Part shown: positions 34,480 through 43,189 of the stretch, in pieces | Position numbering within the stretch: the first letter of the stretch is position 1 | Layout of the letters: every line of letters starts with the position of its first letter | From: Phosphoribacter sp037045045 | GTDB lineage: Bacteria > Actinomycetota > Actinomycetes > Actinomycetales > Dermatophilaceae | Length of the DNA stretch: 64,000 nucleotides | Assembly: GCA_037045045.1 (NCBI GenBank) | Contig: JBAOHL010000005.1 | Location: 434,001 to 498,000 of the forward strand | Direction of reading: 5' to 3' | Notes under the pieces: generated by a model | Seen by the model: the letters and a program-made list of their open reading frames with translations, nothing else | Databases searched by the model: none | What the model was told of the DNA's origin: nothing | Position numbers and translations under genes: made by a program

Positions 34480-35892
34480 ATGAGCGCGAACGCCTTCGGC
34501 GTCCCGGCCCACTCGGCCGGCCCCCGGCCCCACGATCGCTTGCACCTCGTCCGCACGGTCGATGTCGACCGCGCCGAGCCGGGGGCACCGGTAGACCGCC
34601 GACTGCCGGGCACGAGCACCGACGGTCTCGTCGTCCCCACCGCCTTCGGACCCCGCGACTATGCCAACCTCGACCACGCGGCATCCACCCCGGCGCTTCG
34701 CGTCGTCCAGGCAGCCGTCGAACGGGTCCTGCAGACCTACTCCTCGGTGCACCGCGGCAACGGGTACGCCAGTCGGGTCACCAGCGCCTGGTACGAGCAG
34801 GCCCGGGCGCAGGTCGCCGCCTTCGTGGGAGCCCGCCCCGACGACCACGTGGTGTTCACCCGCAACACCACGGACTCATGGGGCCTGCTCGCCCGAGTCC
34901 TGCCCGAGGACACCACCGTGCTCGTGTTCGCCAGCGAGCACCACTCGACACTGCTGCCGTGGCGCTCGGACCGCACTCTCACACTGCCCATCCCCCGCGA
35001 CCGAGACGAGGCCATCCGACGTCTGGAGACCGCCCTGTCGACGGCGCCTGGCGCCCACCGGCTCGTCGTCGTCGCCGGGGCGTCCAACGTCACCGGCGAG
35101 GTATGGCCGATCGAGCGCATCGTCGAGACCAGCCATCGGCACGGCGCCCGAGTGGCCCTCGACGCCGCGCAGTATGCCCCGCACCGGCGTATCGACCTGG
35201 CCGCCAGCGGAATCGACTACGTCGCCTTCTCGGGCCACAAGCTCTACGCGCCGTTCGGAGCAGGCGTGTTGGCCGGACGATCGGACTGGCTCGACTCGGC
35301 GGAGCCCTACCTCGTCGGCGGTGGCGCCACCGCTCAAGTGACCCCGGACCGCGTGACCTGGGCCAGCGGTCCGGCCCGTCACGAGGGCGGCAGCCCCAAC
35401 GTCGTCGGCGCGATCGCGATCGCCGCAGCCGCCGCGGTGATCGCCGCCCAACGTGAGGACATCGCCCTCTACGAGCATCTGCTCGCCGAACGGCTGCGCC
35501 ACGGCCTCGAGGCGATCCCCGGAGTGCGCACCCACTCGGTCTTCGGACCGGGCGGCGACCGGGTGGCCGTCGTGGCCTTCACCGTCGAGGGCCTCGATTC
35601 CTCCCTGGTGTCCACCGCGTTGTCCGTCGAGCATGGCATCGGCGTGCGCGACGGCAAGTTCTGCGCCCACCAGCTCGTCGACGTCCTCCTCGCCGACACG
35701 CCGGTCATCGCTGCGAGCACAGCGGTCCGGGCGAGCGTCGGCCTGGCCAACCGACCCGAACACATCGATCGCCTCGTCCGCGCCGTGAGGTCGCTCGCGA
35801 CGACGGGTCCGGCCTTGGACTACCTCGAAGGTCCTGGCGGGTGGGCGCCCGAGAACGACCCCCGCGCACTGGAGCCGATCCGGCCCTGGTGA
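34480..35892 (+). CDS. Class V aminotransferase, cysteine desulfurase-like
   Basis: 470 residues, fold-type I PLP enzyme of the NifS/SufS-like class V. YANLDHAASTPA opens the family core, with HHSTLLPWR, the Asp in ALDAAQYAPH, and the Schiff-base Lys K254 in FSGHKLYAPFG. C395 in RDGKFCAHQL sits where SufS-type desulfurases carry the catalytic Cys. Genes of this kind under SAM-IV control occur in other Actinobacteria, which points to sulfur amino acid metabolism (Cys, or a related thiol, feeding Met and SAM). The first 55 residues are an extra N-terminal segment. ATG 34480 follows the riboswitch. Confidence 0.88.
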   Translation: MSANAFGVPAHSAGPRPHDRLHLVRTVDVDRAEPGAPVDRRLPGTSTDGLVVPTAFGPRDYANLDHAASTPALRVVQAAVERVLQTYSSVHRGNGYASRVTSAWYEQARAQVAAFVGARPDDHVVFTRNTTDSWGLLARVLPEDTTVLVFASEHHSTLLPWRSDRTLTLPIPRDRDEAIRRLETALSTAPGAHRLVVVAGASNVTGEVWPIERIVETSHRHGARVALDAAQYAPHRRIDLAASGIDYVAFSGHKLYAPFGAGVLAGRSDWLDSAEPYLVGGGATAQVTPDRVTWASGPARHEGGSPNVVGAIAIAAAAAVIAAQREDIALYEHLLAERLRHGLEAIPGVRTHSVFGPGGDRVAVVAFTVEGLDSSLVSTALSVEHGIGVRDGKFCAHQLVDVLLADTPVIAASTAVRASVGLANRPEHIDRLVRAVRSLATTGPALDYLEGPGGWAPENDPRALEPIRPW

Positions 35893-36142
35893 TCGGTGGC
35901 CCCCGGAGGTCCGGCATCGCAGGGGGAATGCCGGGCCGACCGGGGCGTCGAGGCTCGTCTCGCCGGCTGCTCGGGTCTGCGCCGAGCAGCTCGAGGTATG
36001 CCGACTTCTCGCGATCGGTGTGACCGTCGCGGGTCTCGTCTGCCCGTTTGGCGCACGCTCAGGGCTTTTGTCCTAGTCACTCGCCGTCATCGTCGCTAGC
36101 CTGAGCGCCACTTCGAGTCCAGCGAACGAGAGGTGACCTGCA

Positions 36143-37592
36143 GTGGCGTCCTACCCTGAAGCCAGCCTTCCGCACGTCGTCGAACCCGCCACGCCACGAC
36201 GGGACCGCACCCACTGGCTGTACATCGCCGTGATCGTCGCGGTCTTCCTCGGCATCCTCGTCGGGCTGGCCTTCCCGAGCTTCGGTGCCGGGCTTAAACC
36301 GCTGGGCACGATGTTCATCAACCTCATCAGGATGATGATCGCTCCGGTCATCTTCTGCACGATCGTCCTGGGCATCGGGTCGGTCCGAGCTGCGGCAACC
36401 GTCGGGCAAGGCCGGCGGCATCGCCCTGGCGTACTTCCTCACCATGTCGACCTTCGCCCTGGCGATCGGCCTCGGCGTCGGGAACGTCATCCACCCCGGC
36501 GAGGGCCTGCAGGCCACCAAGGGTGGCGGCGACACCTACGCCAAGCAGGCCGAGAACGCCGGCAGCATCGTCGACTTCGTCCAGGGCATCATTCCCGACA
36601 CGCTGTTCTCGGCCCTGACCAAGGGCAGTGTCCTGCAGGCCCTGTTCGTCGCCCTGCTCGTCGGGTTCGCGGTACAACGCCTCGGCAAGGCCGGCGACCC
36701 GGTGATCCGAGGCATTGCCCACCTGCAGAAGCTCGTGTTCCGCATCCTCTCGATGATCCTGTGGCTCGCCCCGATCGGCGCCTTCGGTGCCATTGCCTCC
36801 GTCGTCGGGATCGGCGGGTGGGGGGCCATCGCCCAGCTGCTCAAGCTCATGCTGGGCTTCTACATCACGTGCCTCGTCTTCGTCTTCGTCGTCCTGTGGC
36901 TCATCCTGAGGTTCTTCACCGGAGTCAATGCCCTCAAGCTCTACAAGTACCTCGGTAAGGAGTTCCTGCTCATCCTCGCCACGTCGTCGTCCGAGTCGGC
37001 CCTGCCCAACGTCATGGCCAAGCTCACCCACGCGGGCGTCGACAAGAGCACGGTGGGCATCGTCATCCCGACCGGCTATTCGTTCAACCTCGACGGCACG
37101 GCGATCTACCTGACGATGTCGACGTTGTTCATCGCCAACGTCATGGGCAAGCCGATGTCGATCGGCGAACAGGCGGGTCTGCTCGTCTTCATGATCATCG
37201 CCTCAAAGGGCGCCGCGGCCGTCACGGGCGGGGGGCTGGCGACCCTCGCCGGGGGCATCCAGTCTTTCCGGCCAGACATGCTCGACGGGGTGGCCGTCGT
37301 CGCCGGTGTCGACCGGTTCATGTCCGAGGCTCGGGCACTGACCAACTTCGCCGGCAACTCGGTGGCGACGATCCTCGTCGGAAGGTGGACGGGCACCGTG
37401 GACCTGCAGCGCGTGCACGACGTGCTGGACGGCAAGGCACCCTTCGACTACACGACGATGGCCGATGCGCACGACCCCGACGTCCACCTCGGGCACCTCC
37501 CGCACCCGATCAACCCGGCCGACGACCTGCCACCCACACCGATGCCGATCCTGCCGGATCAGGGTGGTCCGGGGGGTTCCCGCTCGTCCTGA
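36143..37592 (+). pseudogene. Dicarboxylate/amino acid:cation symporter, frameshifted
   Basis: A DctA/GltP-type symporter (DAACS family) split by one extra base. From GTG 36143 (GAGAGGTG upstream) the frame reads to LGIGSVRAAATVG near 36403, then loses similarity. The protein continues in another frame from SGKAGGIALAYFLTMSTF at about 36402. Removing one G in GTCGGGCAAGGCC (36401-36413) restores one frame of about 482 codons, the family's normal length. Downstream motifs are intact: SSSESALP, GYSFNLDGTAIY, and ALTNFAGNSVAT for cation and substrate binding. It could be a real pseudogene, a sequencing error in a G-run, or recoding. All other motifs being intact argues for a recent event or an error. 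Confidence 0.85.
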
Positions 37593-37623
37593 CGGGGGGG
37601 CAGCACCCGGGGTGGTCGAGCGG

Positions 37624-39309
37624 TCAGGCCTCGATGACGACAGGGATGATCATCGGTCGCCGCCGGATCTTGCCCCCGACCCAGCTGCCGACGGTGCGTC
37701 GGACGACTTGCTGCAGCTGGTATTCGTCGGTGACGCCGCGTTCGGTCGCCTCCACGATCGCGGCCTCGACCTGCGGGATGACCTGGTCGAGCAGAGCCTG
37801 ATCCTCGGCGAAGCCCCGGGCGTGGATCTCGGGGCCGGCGGCGATCTTGCCGCTGGCCGCATCGATGACGACGATGCACGTGACGAAGCCCTCGTCCCGC
37901 AGGATCCGTCGGTCCTTGAGCAGCGCCTCGTCGGTCCCGCCCACCGAGGACCCGTCGACGTAGATGTACCCGCACGGCACAGCCCCGACGATCCGGGCCT
38001 GACCGTTGGCAAGATCGACGACGACGCCGTCCTCGGCGACGATAACCCGTTCGCGCGGTATGCCGGTCGCCACCGCCAGTTCGGCGTTGGCAAAGAGGTG
38101 GCGGTACTCGCCGTGGACGGGGAGCACGTTGCGCGGCCGGATGAGGGTGTAGCAGTAGGTCAGCTCGCCGGCCGCGGCGTGACCGGACACGTGGACCCGG
38201 GCGTTGCCCTTGTGCACGACGGTGGCGCCCAGACGCATGAGGCCGTTGATGACGCGGTAGACGGCGTTCTCGTTGCCGGGGATGAGCGAACTGGCCAGCA
38301 ACACGGTGTCGCCGGGTCCGACGTCGATCCGGTGGTCGCGGTTGGCCATGCGCGACAGGGCCGCCATCGGCTCGCCCTGGCTCCCGGTGCAGACGAGGAC
38401 GATCTCGTCGTCGGGCAGGTCGACGAGCTTCTTGAGGTCGACGAGCACCCCGTCGGGAACGTTCAGGTAGCCGAGCGTGGTGGCGATGGTCATCGTGCGC
38501 ACCATCGAGCGGCCCACGAACGCGACCTTGCGGCCGGCCTTGTCTGCCGCATCGAGCACCTGTTGGACTCGGTGGACGTGCGAGGAGAAGCAGGCGACGA
38601 TAATCCGCCGCTGGGCATGGCGGAATACCTTGTCGATGGCGGGGGCGATGTCGCGCTCCGGGGTGGTGAACCCGGGAACGTCGGCGTTGGTCGAGTCCGT
38701 GAGCAGCAGGTCGACCCCTTCCTCGCCGAGGCGCGCGAAGGCCCGCAAGTCGGTGAGGCGCCCGTCGAGGGGGAGTTGGTCCATCTTGAAATCGCCGGTG
38801 TGCAGCAGCGACCCCGCGGCGGTACGCACCATGACCGCGAGCGCGTCGGGGATCGAGTGGTTGACCGCGACGAACTCGACGTCGAACGGACCGAGGCGCT
38901 CGCGTTGGCCCTCGCGGACGGTCAACGAGTAGGGGGTGATGCGGTGCTCGCGCAACTTCGCCTCGACCAAGGCGAGGGTGAGCTGCGAGCCGAGCAGGGG
39001 CAGATCCGGCTTGCGAGCCAAGAGGAAGGGCAGTGCGCCGATGTGGTCCTCGTGACCGTGGGTGAGCACGATCGCCTCGATGTCACCCAGCCGCTCCTCG
39101 ACGAAGGCGAAGTCGGGAAGGATGAGGTCGACCCCAGGATGGTGGTCCTCGGGGAAGAGCACCCCGCAATCGATGACGAGCAACCGACCCTGGATCTCCA
39201 GGACCGCCATGTTCCGCCCGATCTCGCCCAGTCCGCCGAGCGCGACGAACCGCAGGGCGCCCTCGGGCAGCGGTGGCGGAGCGGACAGCTCCGGGTGGGG
39301 ATGGCTCAA
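37624..39309 (-). CDS. rnj: Ribonuclease J
   Basis: Metallo-beta-lactamase/beta-CASP endo- and 5'-exoribonuclease for mRNA decay and rRNA maturation. 561 residues, the size of mycobacterial RNase J. The metal site THGHEDHIG is near residues 79-87, HTGDFKMD and DSTNADVPG follow, and the beta-CASP motifs (CFSSHVHRVQQ, GNARVHVSGHA) are present. It starts with TTG at 39309, overlapping the dapA stop by four bases (TTGA); ATG alternatives are absent near the conserved N-terminus. The dapA-rnj order is common in Actinobacteria. Confidence 0.95.
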   Translation of the reverse strand: MSHPHPELSAPPPLPEGALRFVALGGLGEIGRNMAVLEIQGRLLVIDCGVLFPEDHHPGVDLILPDFAFVEERLGDIEAIVLTHGHEDHIGALPFLLARKPDLPLLGSQLTLALVEAKLREHRITPYSLTVREGQRERLGPFDVEFVAVNHSIPDALAVMVRTAAGSLLHTGDFKMDQLPLDGRLTDLRAFARLGEEGVDLLLTDSTNADVPGFTTPERDIAPAIDKVFRHAQRRIIVACFSSHVHRVQQVLDAADKAGRKVAFVGRSMVRTMTIATTLGYLNVPDGVLVDLKKLVDLPDDEIVLVCTGSQGEPMAALSRMANRDHRIDVGPGDTVLLASSLIPGNENAVYRVINGLMRLGATVVHKGNARVHVSGHAAAGELTYCYTLIRPRNVLPVHGEYRHLFANAELAVATGIPRERVIVAEDGVVVDLANGQARIVGAVPCGYIYVDGSSVGGTDEALLKDRRILRDEGFVTCIVVIDAASGKIAAGPEIHARGFAEDQALLDQVIPQVEAAIVEATERGVTDEYQLQQVVRRTVGSWVGGKIRRRPMIIPVVIEA

Positions 39310-40190
39310 CGGATTCCCGACCGGTTCAGGCCCTCGCGCAGGACCGCGAGGTGTTCCGGCGGGCTCTGCAGCAGCGGCAGGCGCACGGCCGCGCTGTCGA
39401 GCACCCCCAACTCCACGAGCGCGGCCTTGGCCATGATCGCTCCCTGCGAGGTCATCATGATCGCCTCGACGACAGGAACGAGCCGCTCGTGGACGGCCCG
39501 CGCCGCGCCGAGATCGCCGGCCTCGACGGACTTGACCATCGCGGCATACTCGTCGCCGGCGACGTGGCCGACGACGCTGACGATGCCGACCGCACCGAGG
39601 CACAGCATGGGCAGGTTGAACTCGTCCGCCCCGCAGTAGTACTGCAGGTCCGTCGCCGCCATCACCTTGGTCGCGGCCCAGAGGTCGCACTTGGCGTCCT
39701 TGACGGCGACGATGCGGGGGTGTTCGGACAAGCGCTGGAGGGTCTCGGTGTGGATCGGCGTCCCGGTCCGCGAGGGGATGTCGTACACGATCACGGGGAG
39801 GTCGGTGGCGTCGGCGACAGCGGTGAAGTGGGCGAGCAGGCCGGCCTGGGTCGGCCGGTTGTAGTAAGGGGTGACGACCAGCGCTCCGGTCGCGCCGACG
39901 GCCGCGGCGCGCCGAGCCATCTCGACGCTGTGCACGGTGTCGTTGGAGCCCACCCCGGCGACGACCGCCGCCCGGTCGCCGACCGTCGCGGCGACGATCT
40001 CGATGACCCGGATGCTCTCGTCCGCGCTGAGAGTCGGGGCTTCCCCGGTCGTCCCGTTGACGACGATCCCGTCATGGCCATGCGCGAGCAGGTGGGCCGC
40101 GACCTTCTCGACGGCGGCCTCGTCGACGGCCCCGTCCGGGGTCATTGGCGTGACCATGGCCGTGAGAATCCGGCCGAAGATGGGCGTCAT
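39306..40190 (-). CDS. dapA: 4-hydroxy-tetrahydrodipicolinate synthase
   Basis: Condenses pyruvate with aspartate semialdehyde, the first dedicated step to diaminopimelate and lysine. 294 residues from ATG 40190. The Schiff-base Lys is K164 (IVAVKDAK), Tyr of the proton relay Y136 (VIVYDIPSRTG), with NGTTGE at 45-50 and TPYYNRPTQ at about 107-115. The frame extends further upstream, but the family begins at about TPIFGRILTAMVTP. First gene of dapA-rnj; divergent from thyA across a structured 424-base spacer. Confidence 0.95.
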   Translation of the reverse strand: MTPIFGRILTAMVTPMTPDGAVDEAAVEKVAAHLLAHGHDGIVVNGTTGEAPTLSADESIRVIEIVAATVGDRAAVVAGVGSNDTVHSVEMARRAAAVGATGALVVTPYYNRPTQAGLLAHFTAVADATDLPVIVYDIPSRTGTPIHTETLQRLSEHPRIVAVKDAKCDLWAATKVMAATDLQYYCGADEFNLPMLCLGAVGIVSVVGHVAGDEYAAMVKSVEAGDLGAARAVHERLVPVVEAIMMTSQGAIMAKAALVELGVLDSAAVRLPLLQSPPEHLAVLREGLNRSGIR

Positions 40191-40287
40191 GGGCTTCAGG
40201 TTACCCTCAGCGACCTCGCGCGACAGTGAGGTTCCCGGGGCCGGCGGCACCGCACGGATAGCGGCCACACCGGGCCGCGACATGAAA

Positions 40288-40327
40288 TCGAGGCGCTACC
40301 CGCTCGGGGGTCCGGGTAGCGCCTCGA
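40288..40327. other. Perfect 15-base-arm hairpin
   Basis: TCGAGGCGCTACCCG (40288-40302) faces its exact complement CGGGTAGCGCCTCGA (40313-40327) across a ten-base loop. There is no T-run. It lies between the divergent dapA and thyA genes, where a terminator for either makes little sense; it may be part of a leader, a small RNA or an attenuator. Spacer 40191-40614 contains no protein gene I can support. Confidence 0.85.
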
Positions 40328-40362
40328 CACCAGCTACATCGCCGTTTGCCCCAGGATCGTTA

Positions 40363-40420
40363 CGGCATACCGGTATATCGCGCGTGTGATGTGGGTCACA
40401 TTGACGATATACTGCATGCC
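40363..40420. promoter_or_regulatory. CRP/GlxR-type site inside a larger palindrome
   Basis: TGTGATGTGGGTCACA at 40385-40400 matches the CRP/GlxR consensus TGTGA-N6-TCACA exactly. It is the centre of a wider dyad: GGCATACCGGTATATCG on the left (40364-40380) mirrors CGATATACTGCATGCC on the right (40405-40420). TATACT at 40408-40413 is a good -10 for thyA, which would put the CRP site over the -35 region. Role (activation or repression) is not decided by sequence. Confidence 0.7.
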
Positions 40421-40464
40421 GCCCGCGTCTGGGTCGGGCCTCGGCGTGACCGTAGGCATCGGAG

Positions 40465-40560
40465 GGGCCGGGCGCGGGGCCGGGCGGGCCGGGCGGGCCG
40501 GGCCCCGAGGGCCGGGCGGGCCGGGCCCCGAGGGCCGGGCGGGCCGGGCCCCGAGGCGGG
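40465..40560. repeat. GGGCCGGGCGGGCC low-complexity repeats
   Basis: Nearly pure G+C, with short GGGCCGGGCGGGCC units and two copies of a roughly 25-base block starting GGCCCCGAGGGCCGGGCGGG. It lies between the palindrome and thyA. Possible polymerase-slippage tract or leader structure; no gene. Confidence 0.85.
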
Positions 40561-40614
40561 CACCCGTCCGACTGGCGCGGCGACGGCGAGCGCGCCCGAT
40601 GCTACGTTGCCGAC

Positions 40615-41427
40615 ATGCGCCAGTACCTGGACTTGCTCGACCACGTGTTGCGCACCGGCGTTGACAAGACCGACCGCACCGGGACCGGGACCCGCAGCGT
40701 CTTCGGCTACCAGATGCGCTTCGATCTCACCGCGGGCTTCCCTGTCGTGACGACCAAGCGCCTGCACCTGAAGTCCGTCGTCGGGGAACTGCTGTGGTTC
40801 CTTCGCGGCGACACCAACGTCCGTTGGTTACAGGAGCGCGGCATCTCGATCTGGGACGAATGGGCCGGTCCGGACGGTGATCTCGGGCCCATCTACGGCC
40901 ACCAATGGCGATCCTGGCCCACCCCCGACGGTGGGCGCGTCGACCAGCTCGCTGCGGTGATCGCGGCCCTGCGCACCAATCCCGACTCCCGCCGTCACGT
41001 CGTCTCGGCGTGGAACGTCGCCGACCTGCCTCGGATGGCCTTGCCGCCGTGCCACACGATGTTCCAGTTCTACGTCCGGCCCGATGCCGCCGGCGGGGGT
41101 CCGGCATACCTCGACTGCCAGCTCTATCAACGGTCGGCGGACGTGTTCCTCGGAGTCCCCTTCAACATCGCCTCCTACGCGCTGCTCACCGAGATGGTCG
41201 CCCGCGAATGTGGACTGCGGGCCGGGCATTTCGTCCACACCTTCGGGGATGCCCACCTGTATCGCAACCACGTCGACCAGGCGCGTCTGCAGCTGTCGCG
41301 CGATCCGCGCCCCCTGCCCCGCCTGGCCCTCGCAGAGGGCAAGCGCCTGGACGAGTACGACCTGGCCGACGTGTCGCTGCTCGACTACTCCCCGCATCCC
41401 TCGATCGCGGCTCCCATCGCGGTCTGA
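40615..41427 (+). CDS. thyA: Thymidylate synthase
   Basis: Makes dTMP from dUMP with methylene-tetrahydrofolate. 270 residues, the usual ThyA length. DRTGTGTRSVFG near residue 21, catalytic C146 in LPPCHTMFQFYV, the dUMP-binding YQRSADVFLGVPFNIASYA block and HTFGDAHLY are intact. ATG 40615. It is followed 36 bases later by folA, a common pairing because ThyA produces the dihydrofolate that FolA reduces. Confidence 0.97.
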   Translation: MRQYLDLLDHVLRTGVDKTDRTGTGTRSVFGYQMRFDLTAGFPVVTTKRLHLKSVVGELLWFLRGDTNVRWLQERGISIWDEWAGPDGDLGPIYGHQWRSWPTPDGGRVDQLAAVIAALRTNPDSRRHVVSAWNVADLPRMALPPCHTMFQFYVRPDAAGGGPAYLDCQLYQRSADVFLGVPFNIASYALLTEMVARECGLRAGHFVHTFGDAHLYRNHVDQARLQLSRDPRPLPRLALAEGKRLDEYDLADVSLLDYSPHPSIAAPIAV

Positions 41428-41462
41428 GCGGCCGCCTCCGTCGCGGTCGGAAAGGAGCCTCG

Positions 41463-41924
41463 ATGTCGATCACCCTGATCGCCGCCGTCGGCCCTGACCT
41501 GGTGATCGGCGACGGCGCGGGTATGCCGTGGCACGTGCCGTCGGAGTCCGCCCACTTCAAGGCCACGACGATGGGCCACACCCTGCTCATGGGGCGGCGC
41601 ACCTTCGACTCCATCGGACGGGCGTTACCCGGGCGGCATACCGTCGTTCTCACCCGCGACCCGACCTGGCGGCACGCCGACGTTGAGGTGGCGCATTCCT
41701 TCGAGCAGGGCCTCGCGCTCGCCGGCCCTGCGGAGGTGTTCGTCGCCGGCGGCGCCCAGGTCTACGCCGAGGCCATGCCCTTCGCCGACCGCCTTGTCGT
41801 GTCCTATGTCGACGTCGATGCCACCGGGACCGTCCACTTCCCGCCGATCGACCCCTCAGTGTGGGCCGAGGCCCGTCGGGCACCCCGCCAAGGGTTCACC
41901 GTCGTGGAGTACCTCCGTCGCTAA
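41463..41924 (+). CDS. folA: Dihydrofolate reductase
   Basis: Reduces dihydrofolate to tetrahydrofolate with NADPH. 153 residues. LIAAVGPDLVIGDGAGMPWHVPSE contains the active-site loop; the acidic residue is E28 or nearby, MGRRTFDSIGRALPGR is the NADPH phosphate site, and VFVAGGAQVYAEAM is the GG motif. Strong Shine-Dalgarno GGAAAGGAG before ATG 41463. Downstream of thyA in one operon. One GTATGCCG octamer lies in the Met-Pro-Trp active-site codons. Confidence 0.94.
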   Translation: MSITLIAAVGPDLVIGDGAGMPWHVPSESAHFKATTMGHTLLMGRRTFDSIGRALPGRHTVVLTRDPTWRHADVEVAHSFEQGLALAGPAEVFVAGGAQVYAEAMPFADRLVVSYVDVDATGTVHFPPIDPSVWAEARRAPRQGFTVVEYLRR

Positions 41925-41934
41925 CGTCGCGGAG

Positions 41935-42050
41935 GTCGTCCGCTGATCTCGGCGCCGCCAGCCGTCGTCCGCTGATCTCGTCGCCGCGAGCCGTCGTCCG
42001 CTGATCTCGTCGCCGCGAGCCGTCGTCCGCTGATCTCGGCGCCGCGGGCC
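41935..42050. repeat. 29-base tandem repeat, four copies
   Basis: Four copies of a 29-base unit starting GTCGTCCGCTGATCTCG fill the convergent spacer between folA and the DUF559-type gene. Copies 2 and 3 are identical; 1 and 4 differ at a few positions. No spacers separate them, so this is not CRISPR. Confidence 0.92.
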
Positions 42051-42063
42051 GGTCCGGATCGGG

Positions 42064-42999
42064 TCAAGCGGGGCGGCGGACCAGCCCCGGGAAGTGCTGT
42101 CGCCACCGGGCCGACGTGACGGCAACCGGCATACCGGCATGGCGCATCGCGCGCACGATGCGCCCGAGGGTCTGCTCCGGAGTAACGAGCAGATCCCGCC
42201 CGTGCAGGACGACGACGCGCCACCCCTCTGCGTCGAGATCTTCGCGCCGACCCAGATCGCCGCGCCACTGCTCGGCGGATTCGGCGTGCTGACGACCGTC
42301 GTACTCGACGGCCAATCGCACGAGTGGGTACGCAAGATCGAAGCGATAGCGCCAGTCCCCCGACTCGGTGCGCAGGATGTGGTTGACGACCGGTTCCGGC
42401 AGCCCAGCCAGCACGATGAGCAGCCGCAGCCGGGTCTCCATCGGCGAATCGACACCGTGTCGTACGAGCGCGGCCGCCTCCCGCGCCCGACGAGCGCCCC
42501 GTCCCCGGTATGCCGCGGCAGCCCGAACAAGGCGGGCCGGTGTCGTGCTCGTCACCGCGACGAGGCTGTCGCCGAGCACGACGAGGTCGACGAGCTCGAG
42601 CACTCCGGCGAGGTCGAGGAAGGTGCGCTCCGGAGTGGTGACCCGGACGCCGCGATGCGCGACCGAAGGCACCGGAGTCCTCGAACGGTGCCCGACGACC
42701 CCTTCTCGCCGAGGCCGCCGGGAACCGAACGAGGTGAGGTGGACGTCGCTACCCTCGGGAACCGCCGCCCCCCACCAACGGGCCGCGCTGTGGTGGCTCA
42801 GCGCGGCCGACGGACTGACCCGCACCAGCGCGCGCACGGTCTGCTCGAACGTCGGCGGAGCCGTGGCACTGGCGTGCACGCCGCGGACCAGGGTGAGGAA
42901 TCGGCGGGAGCGAAGCTGGCCGTCGGTGAGCCCTGACCGCAGCGCCTCGCCGCGGGTGAACGGGACCGAGGGATCGAAGGGAGTCCGGGTGTCGTCCAT
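42064..42999 (-). CDS. DUF559 endonuclease-domain protein with AbiEi-like N-terminus
   Basis: 311 residues. The N-terminal part (FTRGEALRSGLTDGQLRSRRFLTLVRGVHA, then ALSHHSAARWWG) resembles the winged-helix of AbiEi-type antitoxins. The C-terminal 110 residues (RYRFDLAYPLVRLAVEYDGRQHAESAEQW...DLGRREDLDAEGWRVVVLHGRDLL) match DUF559, a Vsr-like PD-(D/E)xK fold: D of FDLAYP, E of VEYDG and the H/R of the following helix are in place. This two-part protein is widespread in Actinobacteria; function unproven. Flanked on both sides by repeat arrays. ATG 42999. Confidence 0.8.
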   Translation of the reverse strand: MDDTRTPFDPSVPFTRGEALRSGLTDGQLRSRRFLTLVRGVHASATAPPTFEQTVRALVRVSPSAALSHHSAARWWGAAVPEGSDVHLTSFGSRRPRREGVVGHRSRTPVPSVAHRGVRVTTPERTFLDLAGVLELVDLVVLGDSLVAVTSTTPARLVRAAAAYRGRGARRAREAAALVRHGVDSPMETRLRLLIVLAGLPEPVVNHILRTESGDWRYRFDLAYPLVRLAVEYDGRQHAESAEQWRGDLGRREDLDAEGWRVVVLHGRDLLVTPEQTLGRIVRAMRHAGMPVAVTSARWRQHFPGLVRRPA

Positions 43000-43189
43000 G
43001 GCGCCCACTGTGACCGAGCAGGCCCAAGGTCGGCTTGGGTTGTCCACAGACCGCTGATGCCGCGGCCGGAGGGACACTCTGGCGGGCTCGTAGTGGCTGG
43101 TTGGGCCACCCCCGGAACGGCCTCGAGACAGTCGCGCCCAGAGGGCGCGCCAACACCTGCCCCCGAGGTCACGACGACTGGGCCCGGGT

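Noticed and set aside
35820..36080. Short open frames in the spacer between the class V enzyme gene and the symporter gene
   Set aside because: No start context, no family resemblance, Arg/Pro-rich shadow composition; I see nothing supported in 35893-36142.
40386..40767. Short open frames with Gly/Arg/Pro repeats upstream of thyA
   Set aside because: They translate the GGGCCGGGCGGGCC tract and have no coding features.
241..42050. Possible CRISPR arrays among the tandem repeats (29-base and 53-base units)
   Set aside because: The units are contiguous with no unique spacers, and no cas gene is present.
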